Part shown: positions 1 through 7,471 of the stretch, piece by piece
Numbering within the stretch: the first letter of the stretch is position 1
Layout of the letters: each line of letters starts with the position of its first letter
NCBI GenBank assembly: GCA_031415655.1
Contig: JANOSD010000031.1
Location: 1-64,000, forward strand
DNA: 64,000 bases
Direction: 5' to 3'
From: JAKOVR01 sp031415655
GTDB lineage: Bacteria; Actinomycetota; Acidimicrobiia; Acidimicrobiales; Acidimicrobilacustridaceae
The notes under the pieces: generated by a model
Database searches by the model: none
The model's input: the letters and a program-made list of their open reading frames with translations, nothing else
Told to the model about the DNA's origin: nothing
Position numbers and translations under genes: made by a program

Positions 1-2
1 AC

Positions 3-119
3 CTCGAACACACCACCGAAGCCGCCGAAACCTGGATCCAAGTCGCCGCCATCTCCACCATGATCAACCGGCTCGCCCCCAAAAAAGGCACCCCACAAGC
101 ACTCACCTGGGCAACCTGA
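3..119 (+). pseudogene. C-terminal end of a transposase (cut by the window edge)
   Basis: The frame open from the left edge ends in TGA at 117-119 and encodes about 38 residues, including HTTEAAETWIQVAAIS and a following INRLAP. A Trp-rich amphipathic helix ending in an Arg-Leu pair is typical of the last helix of IS5/IS1182-type DDE transposases. The upstream part is outside the window, so whether the gene is complete cannot be judged. No clear terminal inverted repeat was identified after the stop. The family call is inference from a short tail. Confidence 0.45.
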
Positions 120-366
120 CTTCCCGGACACCCACTTAGGGCATCGTGTTGATGGTCCAGGACTGTTACATCTGCGTGGGGGAGCGGTGGTTGTTGTGGC
201 CGGACCCGGATCGACCGGCGGCGGCACGACGCATGCACTGAGCCTGAGGATCAAGCCTGCGCCCAGTGTGGTTGCTTGGCAGAGGAGTCTTCGGGAGCGC
301 ATATTGCATGCATTTGGCGTGTCTTCTCCGCTGAGTACCGCGTAGGCCGGGAGTTTTTGCCATGGG
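120..366. other. Intergenic region with no supported gene
   Basis: About 250 bases lie between the transposase tail and the alkyltransferase-like gene. Short open stretches exist on both strands, but none has a convincing start, ribosome site or recognisable product. The region may hold decayed sequence from the mobile element upstream. Confidence 0.4.
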
Positions 367-789
367 TTGATGTCCCTGCGGCAAACTGCGCCGATGGACC
401 CCCAGTCTCCGAGAGGTTCGGACGCCGCCGATCGTGAGGATCATGGGCCTTTGGCTGATCTCACCGATCTCACTGATCTCGCGGATCTCACTGATCTCGA
501 GCGGGCTCTGGCGAGGGTGCTCATCTCACTGGAGTCGGGCGACGTGGTCACGTATGGCGAGGTTGCGCTTGAGGCGGGGTACCCCGGGCGGGCCCGCGCC
601 GTCGGTCATTTCCTGGCGGGGAGCGGTGGGGCCTATGCGTGGTGGCGTGTGGTGAATGCCGCCGGCCGCCTGGTACCGGGCCATGAGGAGGAGCAGACCC
701 GTCGTCTCGTGGCCGAGGGGGTGACCGTGCGGGCGGGCAAGGTTCGTGTGGCGCGCCGGGAAGTTTCGCCCCGTCCTACCTCGCAGTAG
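367..789 (+). CDS. Alkyltransferase-like (ATL) DNA repair protein
   Basis: A 140-residue protein whose residues ~45-125 match the DNA-binding domain of O6-alkylguanine-DNA methyltransferases: VVTYGEVA, then ARAVGHFLAG, then a WWRVVNAAGRL stretch. True methyltransferases carry PCHR here. The cysteine position appears to be occupied by tryptophan, as in ATL proteins, which bind O6-alkylguanine without repairing it and hand lesions to nucleotide excision repair. The first ~45 residues are a low-complexity Asp/Leu repeat (LADLTDLTDLADLTDLE) made by a 9-bp DNA repeat at ~450-500. Starts are possible at TTG 367, ATG 370 or ATG 394. The family call is firm; the start is not. Confidence 0.75.
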   Translation: MMSLRQTAPMDPQSPRGSDAADREDHGPLADLTDLTDLADLTDLERALARVLISLESGDVVTYGEVALEAGYPGRARAVGHFLAGSGGAYAWWRVVNAAGRLVPGHEEEQTRRLVAEGVTVRAGKVRVARREVSPRPTSQ

Positions 790-840
790 GACGGCCACCC
801 CACCTGTTGGGCCCGCCTGTCGAGCGGCCGGCCAAGCGCT

Positions 841-889
841 CTTTGCAGATCGTTTGCACACGCCCAAGGTGTACAAACGATCTGCAAAG
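841..889. repeat. 49-bp palindrome, copy 1
   Basis: Arms at 841-861 and 869-889 (21 bp, one mismatch) enclose a 7-nt loop. The right arm contains GTACAAACGATCTGCAAAG. A near-identical palindrome lies at 1952-2000, and the two bracket the AbiEi-like gene. There is no T-tract on either side, so a plain intrinsic terminator is unlikely. Confidence 0.85.
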
Positions 890-949
890 CGTGTGGTGCG
901 GCGTTTCGGTACGGCGGTGAGCCGAAACGCCCCGGTGGCCTTTCGCTGG

Positions 950-1888
950 TTACGCCGCGGCATGGCCGCCGGTGAGTCGACCGAACGCTCGTGCCGTGGC
1001 AAGGATTCGGGCGATCACCCCTTCCGGGTCGTCGCGCAGTTCGACGTAGCTCACTCGAATCGTGATGATGCCGAGGGTCAGCGCGGCTTGATCGCGACGG
1101 GTGTCATTGGCGATCGCAGCAATTCGGGTATGCCAGATCCTTCCGTCAGCCTCAATGACCATCTTCCACTCCGGGAGAAAGGCGTCGACGAACTCGTGCC
1201 CCGGATTCCAGGGAGCGCTGGCCTGGGGCTCATGCGGCGGGAACCGGGGGTCCTCAAGCAGCCCGTAGAGCCATCGCTCGAGCTTGCCTTGTGTGGGTCG
1301 TCGATCTTGCGGTCGACCGGCGAGAAGCTCTCGTAGGTGACGCGCCCCTCGGTGACGGCCGACCGATGCTTGCACCGCTGCGTCGCTGACCTGGTCGACG
1401 CGTACCCGGCGCAGCACCAAGGCGCTTTCGAAAATGGGCGCGAGGTGGTCCGGGTGGGTGGCGGCGATCTCTCGGAACACCAGCGGTAGGGCGTTCACGT
1501 TGAACCCGTCCACCTTTCGTGCTCGGAGTAGGGACGACCGGTGTACGACCGCCAACGGCGACACCGCACGCGCTCCGGGGGGAACAGTGAGGTACGGGAG
1601 GCCACTGGTGGGGACCTCATCGAGGCCGTAGATCCGGGCGGCGGTGACGCTCCCCAAAACTCCGAGCGGGTGGGCCAACAGGGCAGCGTGGTTTCGTTGG
1701 CGCCACCCCCATGGGGAGGACGCGAGGAGGTAAACCCCGCCGCTGCCAAGTCGGGTCCACGTGCCGTCGACGAGATGGCGGCTGATCGCCCGGTCGGTCA
1801 ACCCTGCGGTGAGCGCCTGCGCCCGACTGATGACGCCTTGCTGCCGCTTACCAATGCGCAGGATGCGAAGTTCTGGGGAGACGGTCAT
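950..1888 (-). CDS. AbiEi-like N-terminal domain with DUF559/Vsr-like nuclease domain
   Basis: A 312-residue protein. Residues ~10-55 resemble the winged-helix N-terminal domain of AbiEi-type proteins (GVISRAQALTAGLTDRAISR, then a GVYLL segment). Residues ~205-300 resemble a DUF559/very-short-patch-repair-like nuclease fold: HEFVDAFLPEWKMVIEADG then IWHTR, giving an acidic D...E.D arrangement. In actinobacteria this architecture is usually annotated as an AbiEi-family antitoxin-domain or DUF559 protein, and its function is not established. No AbiEii-type nucleotidyltransferase toxin is adjacent. The gene is flanked on both sides by matching palindromes. The start at 1888 is the first ATG of the frame. 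Confidence 0.7.
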   Translation of the reverse strand: MTVSPELRILRIGKRQQGVISRAQALTAGLTDRAISRHLVDGTWTRLGSGGVYLLASSPWGWRQRNHAALLAHPLGVLGSVTAARIYGLDEVPTSGLPYLTVPPGARAVSPLAVVHRSSLLRARKVDGFNVNALPLVFREIAATHPDHLAPIFESALVLRRVRVDQVSDAAVQASVGRHRGARHLRELLAGRPQDRRPTQGKLERWLYGLLEDPRFPPHEPQASAPWNPGHEFVDAFLPEWKMVIEADGRIWHTRIAAIANDTRRDQAALTLGIITIRVSYVELRDDPEGVIARILATARAFGRLTGGHAAA

Positions 1889-1951
1889 GTCTGAAATATA
1901 CTGAAAAGTAATTAAATGTCAAGGCTGGCCCGTGAGGGAGTTGATTCCCCA

Positions 1952-2000
1952 CTTTGCAGATCGTTTACACACGCCATGGGTGTACAAACGATCTGCAAAG
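1952..2000. repeat. 49-bp palindrome, copy 2
   Basis: Arms at 1952-1972 and 1980-2000 (21 bp, two mismatches) with a 7-nt loop. The right arm is identical over 21 bp to that of the copy at 841-889. It sits just upstream of the AbiEi-like gene start. Confidence 0.85.
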
Positions 2001-2036
2001 CCTGCAAAGCGTGCAAAGCCTGCAAAGCGTGCAAAG
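1994..2036 (+). repeat. Five tandem 9-bp repeats (TGCAAAGSS)
   Basis: TGCAAAG recurs at 1994, 2003, 2012, 2021 and 2030 with an exact 9-bp period. The first unit is the end of the adjacent palindrome, so the array looks like an expansion of the palindrome edge. Confidence 0.85.
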
Positions 2037-2115
2037 CGTGCGGCCCGCGCCGCACCCCTCGCCGGGCCCGCCGCCCGCAGTTGCGCTGGACTGAACCTGG
2101 CCCCAGCCGGGACCG

Positions 2116-2155
2116 AAAAAAAGAACACCTGACCTGTTGGAACAGGTCAGGTGTT
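2116..2155 (-). terminator. Intrinsic terminator of tRNA-Pro
   Basis: Perfect 15-bp arms at 2124-2138 and 2141-2155 with a 2-nt centre. On the minus strand they are followed by C and seven T (plus-strand A-run 2116-2122). The hairpin begins at the tRNA 3' end. Confidence 0.9.
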
Positions 2156-2231
2156 GGTCGGGGTGGCGGGATTTGAACCCACGGCCTCTTCGTCCCGAAC
2201 GAAGCGCGCTGCCAAGCTGCGCTACACCCCG
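2155..2231 (-). tRNA. tRNA-Pro (anticodon CGG)
   Basis: The minus strand folds into a full cloverleaf. The 7-bp acceptor stem is CGGGGTG/CACCCCG with discriminator A. The anticodon stem is CTTCG/CGAAG with loop TTCGGGA, giving anticodon CGG for CCG proline codons. The T arm carries TTCAAAT. The CCA end is encoded (2155-2157). An intrinsic terminator follows directly. Confidence 0.95.
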
Positions 2232-2300
2232 GTGGGAAGGTCGCACCGTATCGCAACCATCTCGGATGACGGAAAGCGGAAAACGTGCGCTCTTGTTGTC

Positions 2301-2741
2301 TCAGGCCTCGACGACCTCGCCCTCGGCCATGTCGGACTCGGCGTCTACCCCTTCAAAGTAGGAATACCCGTCGAGGAGCACCTTGGCTGCCTTACGCAGT
2401 CGGAAGGCATCGAGAGGCTTGATGAGCCAGCCGTCGGCGTCGGCACGGCGGGCGAGGAATACGTCGGGGGCTCGATCGAGCAGCATCAACACTGCCGTGA
2501 TGGGAAGCCGGTCGACCCCTTCGTCGTTCCGGATGGCGATGCAGGTAGCCATCCCGCCCATATTGCCGATCTGCAGGTCGAGGATGACGAGATCGGGCAC
2601 GACCGCTTTCATGGCGGGGATGACGTCGGCCCCTCGGTGGACGCGATAGACGGTGGTTTCGTCGTCGGCCAAGGCGGCATCGACTTCGTCGAAGATCCAG
2701 TCAGCATCGGTGGCGAGCAGCACGATGGGCACAACTGTCAC
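2301..2741 (-). CDS. Response-regulator receiver-domain protein
   Basis: A 146-residue stand-alone receiver domain. The likely phospho-acceptor is the Asp in DLVILDLQIGNMGG (about residue 56). The conserved lysine is in GWLIKPLD, and the first acidic position is degenerate (LLATDADW). There is no output domain, so it would act through protein contacts, as CheY/DivK-type proteins do. The start is GTG at 2741. No histidine kinase is adjacent. The C-terminus is acidic. A role in gene control or motility cannot be told from the sequence. Confidence 0.75.
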   Translation of the reverse strand: MTVVPIVLLATDADWIFDEVDAALADDETTVYRVHRGADVIPAMKAVVPDLVILDLQIGNMGGMATCIAIRNDEGVDRLPITAVLMLLDRAPDVFLARRADADGWLIKPLDAFRLRKAAKVLLDGYSYFEGVDAESDMAEGEVVEA

Positions 2742-3033
2742 GGTACTCGCACGCCCGCCGCCTCACCATTTCGGGTGGCCCCGCCGTCACCCTGGATCGC
2801 CCCGGCGACGCCGCTTTCCTTCGAGCATCGATGCGGTTCCTGAGGTCACGCGTGGGGTCGAAGACCGGCGCGCAGAAGGGAGAGAATCCGGTGTGAGCCT
2901 TTGACGATGATCGGGCGTCGCGGCCCCAATCGGGGGTTCTGGTTCCGATCCGGAGGTCGGTTGGCTACAGTGCCGCCCGTCGCCAACGAGGGCGACGCCA
3001 CGGGTGATCCGGGAACGGCCGCAGGAGGGCCAC
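2742..3033. other. Intergenic region between divergent receiver and STAS genes
   Basis: About 290 bases that should contain promoters for both flanking genes. No clear repeat, RNA gene or additional ORF stands out. The only strong signal is the AGGAGG ribosome site at 3023-3028 that fixes the STAS start. Confidence 0.5.
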
Positions 3034-3390
3034 GTGCTGCAGATCCACATCGAGGAACGGCGCGAGTACACGATTTGTCGGCCCGCTGGAGAGCTTGACG
3101 CCTATACCGTCGGTCAGTTCCGAGACGCGCTCACCAACCTTGCTCAGGCCAAGCGCCTCTTGATCGATCTTTCCGAGGTGCCGTTCATGGACTCGGCCGG
3201 TTTGGGCGCCCTCATCGGAGGCATTCGGCGGGCTCGAGAAAACGAAGGGGAGGTGGCGGTGGCCTGCAGCAGGCCGACGCTCACCCGACTGCTTCACACC
3301 ACGGGTTTCGATCGCATCGTGACGGTCACGGAGACCGTCGACGAAGCGGCGCAAGCGCTGATCAACCCGCCGACGGACTTCGGCACCTGA
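3034..3390 (+). CDS. Anti-sigma factor antagonist (STAS domain, RsbV/SpoIIAA type)
   Basis: A 118-residue single STAS domain. The motif VPFMDSAGLGALIGG carries the Ser that partner anti-sigma kinases phosphorylate in this family. Unphosphorylated protein binds the anti-sigma kinase and frees a sigma factor. The frame opens at 3004, but AGGAGG at 3023-3028 sits 5 nt before GTG 3034, which gives the family-typical N-terminus (LQIHIEERREYTI). No RsbW-like kinase or sigma factor is next to it. A MITE-like repeat starts 30 bp downstream. Confidence 0.85.
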   Translation: MLQIHIEERREYTICRPAGELDAYTVGQFRDALTNLAQAKRLLIDLSEVPFMDSAGLGALIGGIRRARENEGEVAVACSRPTLTRLLHTTGFDRIVTVTETVDEAAQALINPPTDFGT

Positions 3391-3420
3391 CCCACGCTCA
3401 GCCGACACAGCCGGCCAAGA

Positions 3421-3578
3421 GCGTGTCCCCGTAACGCTCCGGTAAGCGGATTCCAAGCCACGGTTCGGAGCCTCGCGAGGACGCAACGTCGAAGGCCCCC
3501 GGTTTTGGGTGGTGCGACCGAGGCCACCGCGCGATTGGAAAGCTGCCCGGACGATGCCGAATGGTCACTGGGACTCAC
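3421..3578 (-). mobile_element. MITE-like repeat, copy C
   Basis: An element of ~158 bp in opposite orientation to the copies at 30642-30798 and 36820-36985. It starts GCGTGTCCCC and ends TGGGACTCAC, giving imperfect terminal inverted repeats. Shared internal blocks include AAGCGGATTCCAAG and a diverged GGAAAGCTGCCCGG. No coding capacity is apparent. It lies just after the 3' end of the STAS gene. Confidence 0.65.
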
Positions 3579-3613
3579 TCCTCGGCCCATCGGTCAGCAA
3601 GTACGTTTGACTC

Positions 3614-4402
3614 ATGGTGAAACTGCAGATCGTCGGTGGCGGAAAGATGGGCGAGGCCTTGTTGGCAGGGCTGCTTGCTGACGGCTGGGCCGAGCCCGGC
3701 GCCTTCCACGTGGTGGAGAAGGTCGTTGCTCGTCGGGAAGAGCTTGTAGCCCGTTTTCCTGGCATCAGCGTCGGCACCGAGCTCGAGTCGGCCGACGGCA
3801 CCGTGATCGCCGTGAAGCCGGCCGACGTGGCGTCGGTTGCGACGGCGCTGTCGTCCATCGGCGGGGGACGGGTGCTCTCGATCGCCGCTGGGGTCACGAT
3901 GGCCGCGCTCGAAGAAGCATGTGGACCGGATGTGGCGGTGATCCGTGCCATGCCCAACACGCCATCGTTGGTGGGGCAGGGCGCGGCGGCGATCTCGGGA
4001 GGCACCGATGTGGCGGAGCCCGATCTGGCTTGGGCAGAGAGCATTCTTCGGGCGGTGGGCACGGTCGTTCGTGTACCCGAGCCTCTGCTTGATGCGGTTA
4101 CCGGACTGTCGGGGTCCGGTCCGGCCTACGTCTTTTTGGTGGCCGAAGCCATGGCCGAGGCTGGTGTGCTCGCCGGGCTGCCCCGCGATATCGCTGAGGC
4201 CCTCACTGCGCAGACCCTGCTCGGCGCCGCCACCCTGCTCGCCGAGAGCTCGGAACCCGCGCCCGTGCTTCGAGCCAACGTCACCTCCCCGGGAGGCACG
4301 ACCGCAGCCGGACTGCGAGAGCTTGAGCGCGGCGGGGTGCGTGTCGCGTTCCTTGACGCGGTGGCCGCAGCCGCAGCGCGCTCACGCGAACTCGGCGCCT
4401 GA
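3614..4402 (+). CDS. proC: Pyrroline-5-carboxylate reductase
   Basis: A 262-residue enzyme for the last step of proline synthesis, reducing 1-pyrroline-5-carboxylate with NAD(P)H in the cytoplasm. The N-terminal Rossmann motif GGGKMGEALLAGLL is at residues ~7-20, IRAMPNTPSLVGQG is mid-protein, and the family signature TGLSGSGPAYVFLVAEA is at ~160-176. A C-terminal VTSPGGTTAAGL completes the dimerisation domain. The length is normal for the family. It is followed after ~200 bp by the BldC-like gene, and no other proline genes are near. Confidence 0.95.
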   Translation: MVKLQIVGGGKMGEALLAGLLADGWAEPGAFHVVEKVVARREELVARFPGISVGTELESADGTVIAVKPADVASVATALSSIGGGRVLSIAAGVTMAALEEACGPDVAVIRAMPNTPSLVGQGAAAISGGTDVAEPDLAWAESILRAVGTVVRVPEPLLDAVTGLSGSGPAYVFLVAEAMAEAGVLAGLPRDIAEALTAQTLLGAATLLAESSEPAPVLRANVTSPGGTTAAGLRELERGGVRVAFLDAVAAAAARSRELGA

Positions 4403-4610
4403 CCCACCGGCCCAACGACCCACCGGCCCCCAAATCCGGCGTTCTGGTCGCGCTTTTCGTTCCTCTAGCGTCATTTCGTGTGCCCAGTTCGGAAGGTTGG
4501 TGCGCCGCGTTTGGGGGAAAGAAGCATCGTTGTCCCCACGAACCACTTTCGTCACACTGTCATCTCCCTGTAACGTGCCCCGCAGAAGCGCGGAGCAGGA
4601 GACCACCGTC

Positions 4611-4805
4611 ATGGCCGACCAAACGAACCGAACCCGATTCCTCACCGTGGCCGAAGTGGCATCGCTTATGCGGGTGTCCACCATGACCGTCTACCGGCAG
4701 ATCAAAGCGGGCGAGCTGGCATCGGTGCGGGTGGGCAAGTCCTACCGCATCCCTGAGGAAGCGGTCGATGCCTATCTCGCCAGCCGCTACACCGAAGCGG
4801 TCTGA
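4611..4805 (+). CDS. BldC-like small DNA-binding regulator (MerR-type HTH)
   Basis: A 64-residue protein almost entirely made of an excisionase/MerR-type helix-turn-helix: RFLTVAEVASLMRVSTMTVY then RQIKAGELASVRVGKSYRIP. This matches the size and layout of BldC, the developmental regulator of Streptomyces that binds DNA as head-to-tail oligomers. AGGAG at 4597-4601 supports ATG 4611. The upstream ~200 bp is AT-richer than its surroundings and likely holds the promoter. The gene lies 13 bp before the adenosyltransferase gene and is probably cotranscribed with it. Confidence 0.85.
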   Translation: MADQTNRTRFLTVAEVASLMRVSTMTVYRQIKAGELASVRVGKSYRIPEEAVDAYLASRYTEAV

Positions 4806-4818
4806 GTTCCGGCCCCGT

Positions 4819-5742
4819 ATGGCGCTCCGTTACCCCACGGTCACCTTTCTCTCGGACTACGGCCTCGTCGACGAGTTCGTCGGCGTCGTGCATTCGGTGA
4901 TCCGCACGATCGCTCCCGACGTGCACGTCATCGACCTCACCCATCAGATCGCCCCGTTCGACACGCGTGCGGCCGGCCTGGCCCTCGCTCGCAGTGCGCA
5001 GTACCTGTGCCCCGGCGTCGTGATGGCCATCGTCGATCCTGGGGTCGGGGGCACTCGACGCTCGATTGCCGTGGAAGTGGGCGACGGTCAGTCCGTGCTG
5101 ATCGGTCCGGATAACGGCCTTTTGGCGCCTGCCGTTGCGATGTGTGGTGGGGCGACCGCGGCCGTTCTCCTCGACAAACCCGACTACCAACTACCCGCAC
5201 CCGGCGCCACGTTTGCCGGACGTGACGTGTTCGCTCCGGCGGCCGCGCACCTGTGCAACGGCGTACCCCTCACCGAGGTCGGCACCGAGATCGATCCCGC
5301 CGGCCTGCTCCCCGGGATCTTGCCGCTGACCCGCGAGGAAGACGACGCTCTCGTCGCCGAAGTCCTGTGGGTCGACTCGTTCGGCAATGCCCAGCTCAAC
5401 GTCGACCCCGATGAGGTGGCGGACTGGGGCGACCGCATCGCCTTGCGTTTCGGCGGCACGACCCGCACCGGGATCGTCGTCGACCACTACAGCGCAGTCA
5501 CGCCGGGCATGGTTGGGCTTGTGGTCGACTCCTACGGGCTGCTTTCGATTGCGCTCGATCAGGCCTCCGCGGCCGCCGACTACGGCCTGCGTCCGTCCAC
5601 TGAAGTGCATCTTGTGCGTTTCGACGATGAACAGGAGATGGGTTCCGGTGGTGGGCTGGCAACCGCCGTGACCCTCACCGCCAAACGATCGGTCCCTCAG
5701 TCGGAGGCACCGAACGAGCCAAGGGAATCAGAGGAAAACTGA
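4819..5742 (+). CDS. SAM hydroxide adenosyltransferase (DUF62 family)
   Basis: A 307-residue protein of the family that hydrolyses S-adenosylmethionine to adenosine and methionine and is related to fluorinase/chlorinase. The N-terminus TVTFLSDYGLVDEFVGVVH, the motif VDPGVGGTRR and the C-terminal-domain DSFGNAQLNV are all present. ATG 4819 is preferred because homology starts there. The frame extends upstream into bldC. The last ~25 residues are polar and may be disordered. The gene overlaps the next small ORF by an ATGA. Confidence 0.85.
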   Translation: MALRYPTVTFLSDYGLVDEFVGVVHSVIRTIAPDVHVIDLTHQIAPFDTRAAGLALARSAQYLCPGVVMAIVDPGVGGTRRSIAVEVGDGQSVLIGPDNGLLAPAVAMCGGATAAVLLDKPDYQLPAPGATFAGRDVFAPAAAHLCNGVPLTEVGTEIDPAGLLPGILPLTREEDDALVAEVLWVDSFGNAQLNVDPDEVADWGDRIALRFGGTTRTGIVVDHYSAVTPGMVGLVVDSYGLLSIALDQASAAADYGLRPSTEVHLVRFDDEQEMGSGGGLATAVTLTAKRSVPQSEAPNEPRESEEN

Positions 5743-5831
5743 TGCGTAAGAGCACCACCATTGTTCTCGGCGTCTTGCTCCTCCTGATCATGGGTTCGGC
5801 GTTCCTTCAGCTCGTCGTGTTCGCTCGCTGA
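5742..5831 (+). CDS. 29-residue single-pass membrane peptide
   Basis: ATG 5742 overlaps the stop of the adenosyltransferase gene (TGATG). It encodes a peptide with a short basic start (MRKST) followed by a continuous hydrophobic helix (TIVLGVLLLLIMGSAFLQLV) and a final Arg before TGA. The overlap implies translational coupling. No function can be assigned. Confidence 0.45.
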   Translation: MRKSTTIVLGVLLLLIMGSAFLQLVVFAR

Positions 5832-5937
5832 CGGCCCGGGACGTCCCACCAGGGTGAGGGCGAGTTCTTGATTTCCGACGCCAGGCAGTTTGGCCGAGTT
5901 CGGCGCGTGGGTTGGATCGGATGCCAAGATGGTGGCC

Positions 5938-6720
5938 ATGAGCGACGTCGCACTGATCAGTGAGCTGTGGACCTATCCCGTGAAGTCGGTGCAGGGCGGT
6001 CGGGTGGATTCGCTCAACGTGCAATCCGCTGGGGTCGATGGTGATCGTCGCTGGGCCTTGATCGATACGGCTTCCGGGAAGCTGCTGAGTGCCAAACGGC
6101 GCAAGGAGCTTCTTGAGGCCTCGGTGGGGGAGGACGGCCACAGCATTGTGCTGCCGACGGGGGATGACGTCGATCTGGTCGACCTCGTGGCGGCGTCGGC
6201 GGCGTGCTCAAGGTGGCTCGGCATGGAGGTGGAGATGCGTCTGGTTGGTGGCGACGAGATACTCAGCTTCGAGATGACGTTCGATCCCCCGAACGACGAA
6301 GCCGAGATGTACGACATCCCGGCGCCGGCGGGCTCGTTCCTCGACTTGGCGCCGATACATCTCGTGCACCAGGCCACACTCGAAGGTTGCGCTGCCGCTC
6401 GACCTGACCTCGACTGGTCGATTCGACGTTTCCGACCCAACGTGGTGCTCGACGGCCCGCTCGATGCACCGTTTGATGAGCAGGCATGGGTGGGTCGGCA
6501 GCTTCGCGTCGGTGCCGACCTTGTGCTCGACGTGGCGCAGCCCACTGTGCGGTGTGCCATGCCGTTGCGGGCGCAACCCGACGGGATCAGTCGGGAGCCG
6601 GGGATCTTCTCTGCCCTCAGCGATCTCAACGCCGCGTTCCCGAACCACCTCGGGCTCTACCTTCAGGTGGCGACGCCCGGCACCGTTCGGGTGGGCGACC
6701 CCGTCACGCTGTTGGACTGA
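5938..6720 (+). CDS. MOSC-domain protein (YcbX/mARC-like)
   Basis: About 260 residues. A MOSC_N beta-barrel comes first (LISELWTYPVKSVQGG, then VDGDRRWALID) and a MOSC domain follows, with IHLVHQATLEG, RRFRPNVVLDG and TVRCAMPLRAQP. The Cys in TVRCAMP is at the position used for molybdenum or sulfur carriage in this family, which handles N-hydroxylated bases or metal-sulfur transfer. The frame opens upstream at TTG 5890. ATG 5938 gives the family-typical start. The substrate is unknown. Confidence 0.85.
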   Translation: MSDVALISELWTYPVKSVQGGRVDSLNVQSAGVDGDRRWALIDTASGKLLSAKRRKELLEASVGEDGHSIVLPTGDDVDLVDLVAASAACSRWLGMEVEMRLVGGDEILSFEMTFDPPNDEAEMYDIPAPAGSFLDLAPIHLVHQATLEGCAAARPDLDWSIRRFRPNVVLDGPLDAPFDEQAWVGRQLRVGADLVLDVAQPTVRCAMPLRAQPDGISREPGIFSALSDLNAAFPNHLGLYLQVATPGTVRVGDPVTLLD

Positions 6721-6729
6721 CCACCCCGA

Positions 6730-7350
6730 TCACCGTGTCGGTCGCCCTGCGGTGTGTTGCCCTGCGGCGTGTTGTTCGGCGCGGCGCAGAAAGTTCCCGA
6801 GGAGGTCGTGCCCTTTGGCGGTGAGGATCGACTCGGGGTGGAACTGCACCCCTTCCACGTCGTGGTCCCGATGACGCAACCCCATCACGATGCCGTCGTC
6901 GGTTTCGGCGGTGATCTCGAGCACCGCCGGAACCGACTGTCGGTCGACCACCAGCGAGTGATAGCGGGTTGCCTCCAACGGGTTCGGGAGGCCTTCGAAC
7001 ACCCCGGTGCCGTTGTGCCGGACCAGTGATGTTTTGCCGTGCATTACCTGGGGTGCCCGTACGACGATTCCCCCGTATACCTGGCCGATGCACTGATGGC
7101 CGAGACAAACGCCGAACACGGGAACGGATCCGGCGAAGTGGAGAATCAACTCGTTCGAGAGCACGGCATCAGTGGGATGGCCGGGGCCTGGGCTGATGAG
7201 CACGCCATCGGGCTGCAGCTCGCCGGCTTCGGCCAACGTGATGGCATCCGAGCGGAAGACAAGCGGTTCCGCGCCCAGCTCGCCGAGGTATTGCACGATG
7301 TTGTAGACGAACGAGTCGAAGTTGTCGATCACGAGCACGCGCGCAGCCAT
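6730..7350 (-). CDS. Glutamine amidotransferase, PabA/TrpG type
   Basis: A 206-residue class I glutamine amidotransferase, the component II that supplies ammonia to anthranilate or aminodeoxychorismate synthase. The start is the ATG before AARVLVIDNFDSFVYNIV. It has the oxyanion segment ISPGPGHP, the nucleophile Cys in FGVCLGHQCIGQ, and the His/Glu pair in GVQFHPESILT. In actinobacteria this gene commonly sits beside crgA and pknB, as here. No component I gene is adjacent, so folate versus tryptophan use cannot be decided. The frame extends 81 bp upstream, but those residues lack homology. Confidence 0.9.
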   Translation of the reverse strand: MAARVLVIDNFDSFVYNIVQYLGELGAEPLVFRSDAITLAEAGELQPDGVLISPGPGHPTDAVLSNELILHFAGSVPVFGVCLGHQCIGQVYGGIVVRAPQVMHGKTSLVRHNGTGVFEGLPNPLEATRYHSLVVDRQSVPAVLEITAETDDGIVMGLRHRDHDVEGVQFHPESILTAKGHDLLGNFLRRAEQHAAGQHTAGRPTR

Positions 7351-7471
7351 GGATTGACGGTAGTCGGTGCTGTCTGCCGCCTCGGAAGCCGTTGCGTTCC
7401 CAGCGGGCAACTGGTTCGCAATGGTGGTCAACCCCTAGCCGCGTTGCGGACACCCACTAGGGTGTTGCGCC

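Noticed and set aside
2151..2843. A 230-codon plus-strand frame
   Set aside because: It runs through the tRNA-Pro gene and antisense to the receiver-domain gene.
3945..4610. Upstream extension of the BldC-like frame to 286 codons
   Set aside because: The extra part overlaps proC in another frame. ATG 4611 has its own ribosome site, and the 64-residue product has the BldC size.
124..7460. GGACACCCACT(T)AGGG near 126 and again at 7446 as possible transposon ends
   Set aside because: Only ~14 bases match, with an indel. The second site is in the amidotransferase/crgA promoter region and is part of a local ACACCC/GGGTGT inverted repeat. Too little to call an element.
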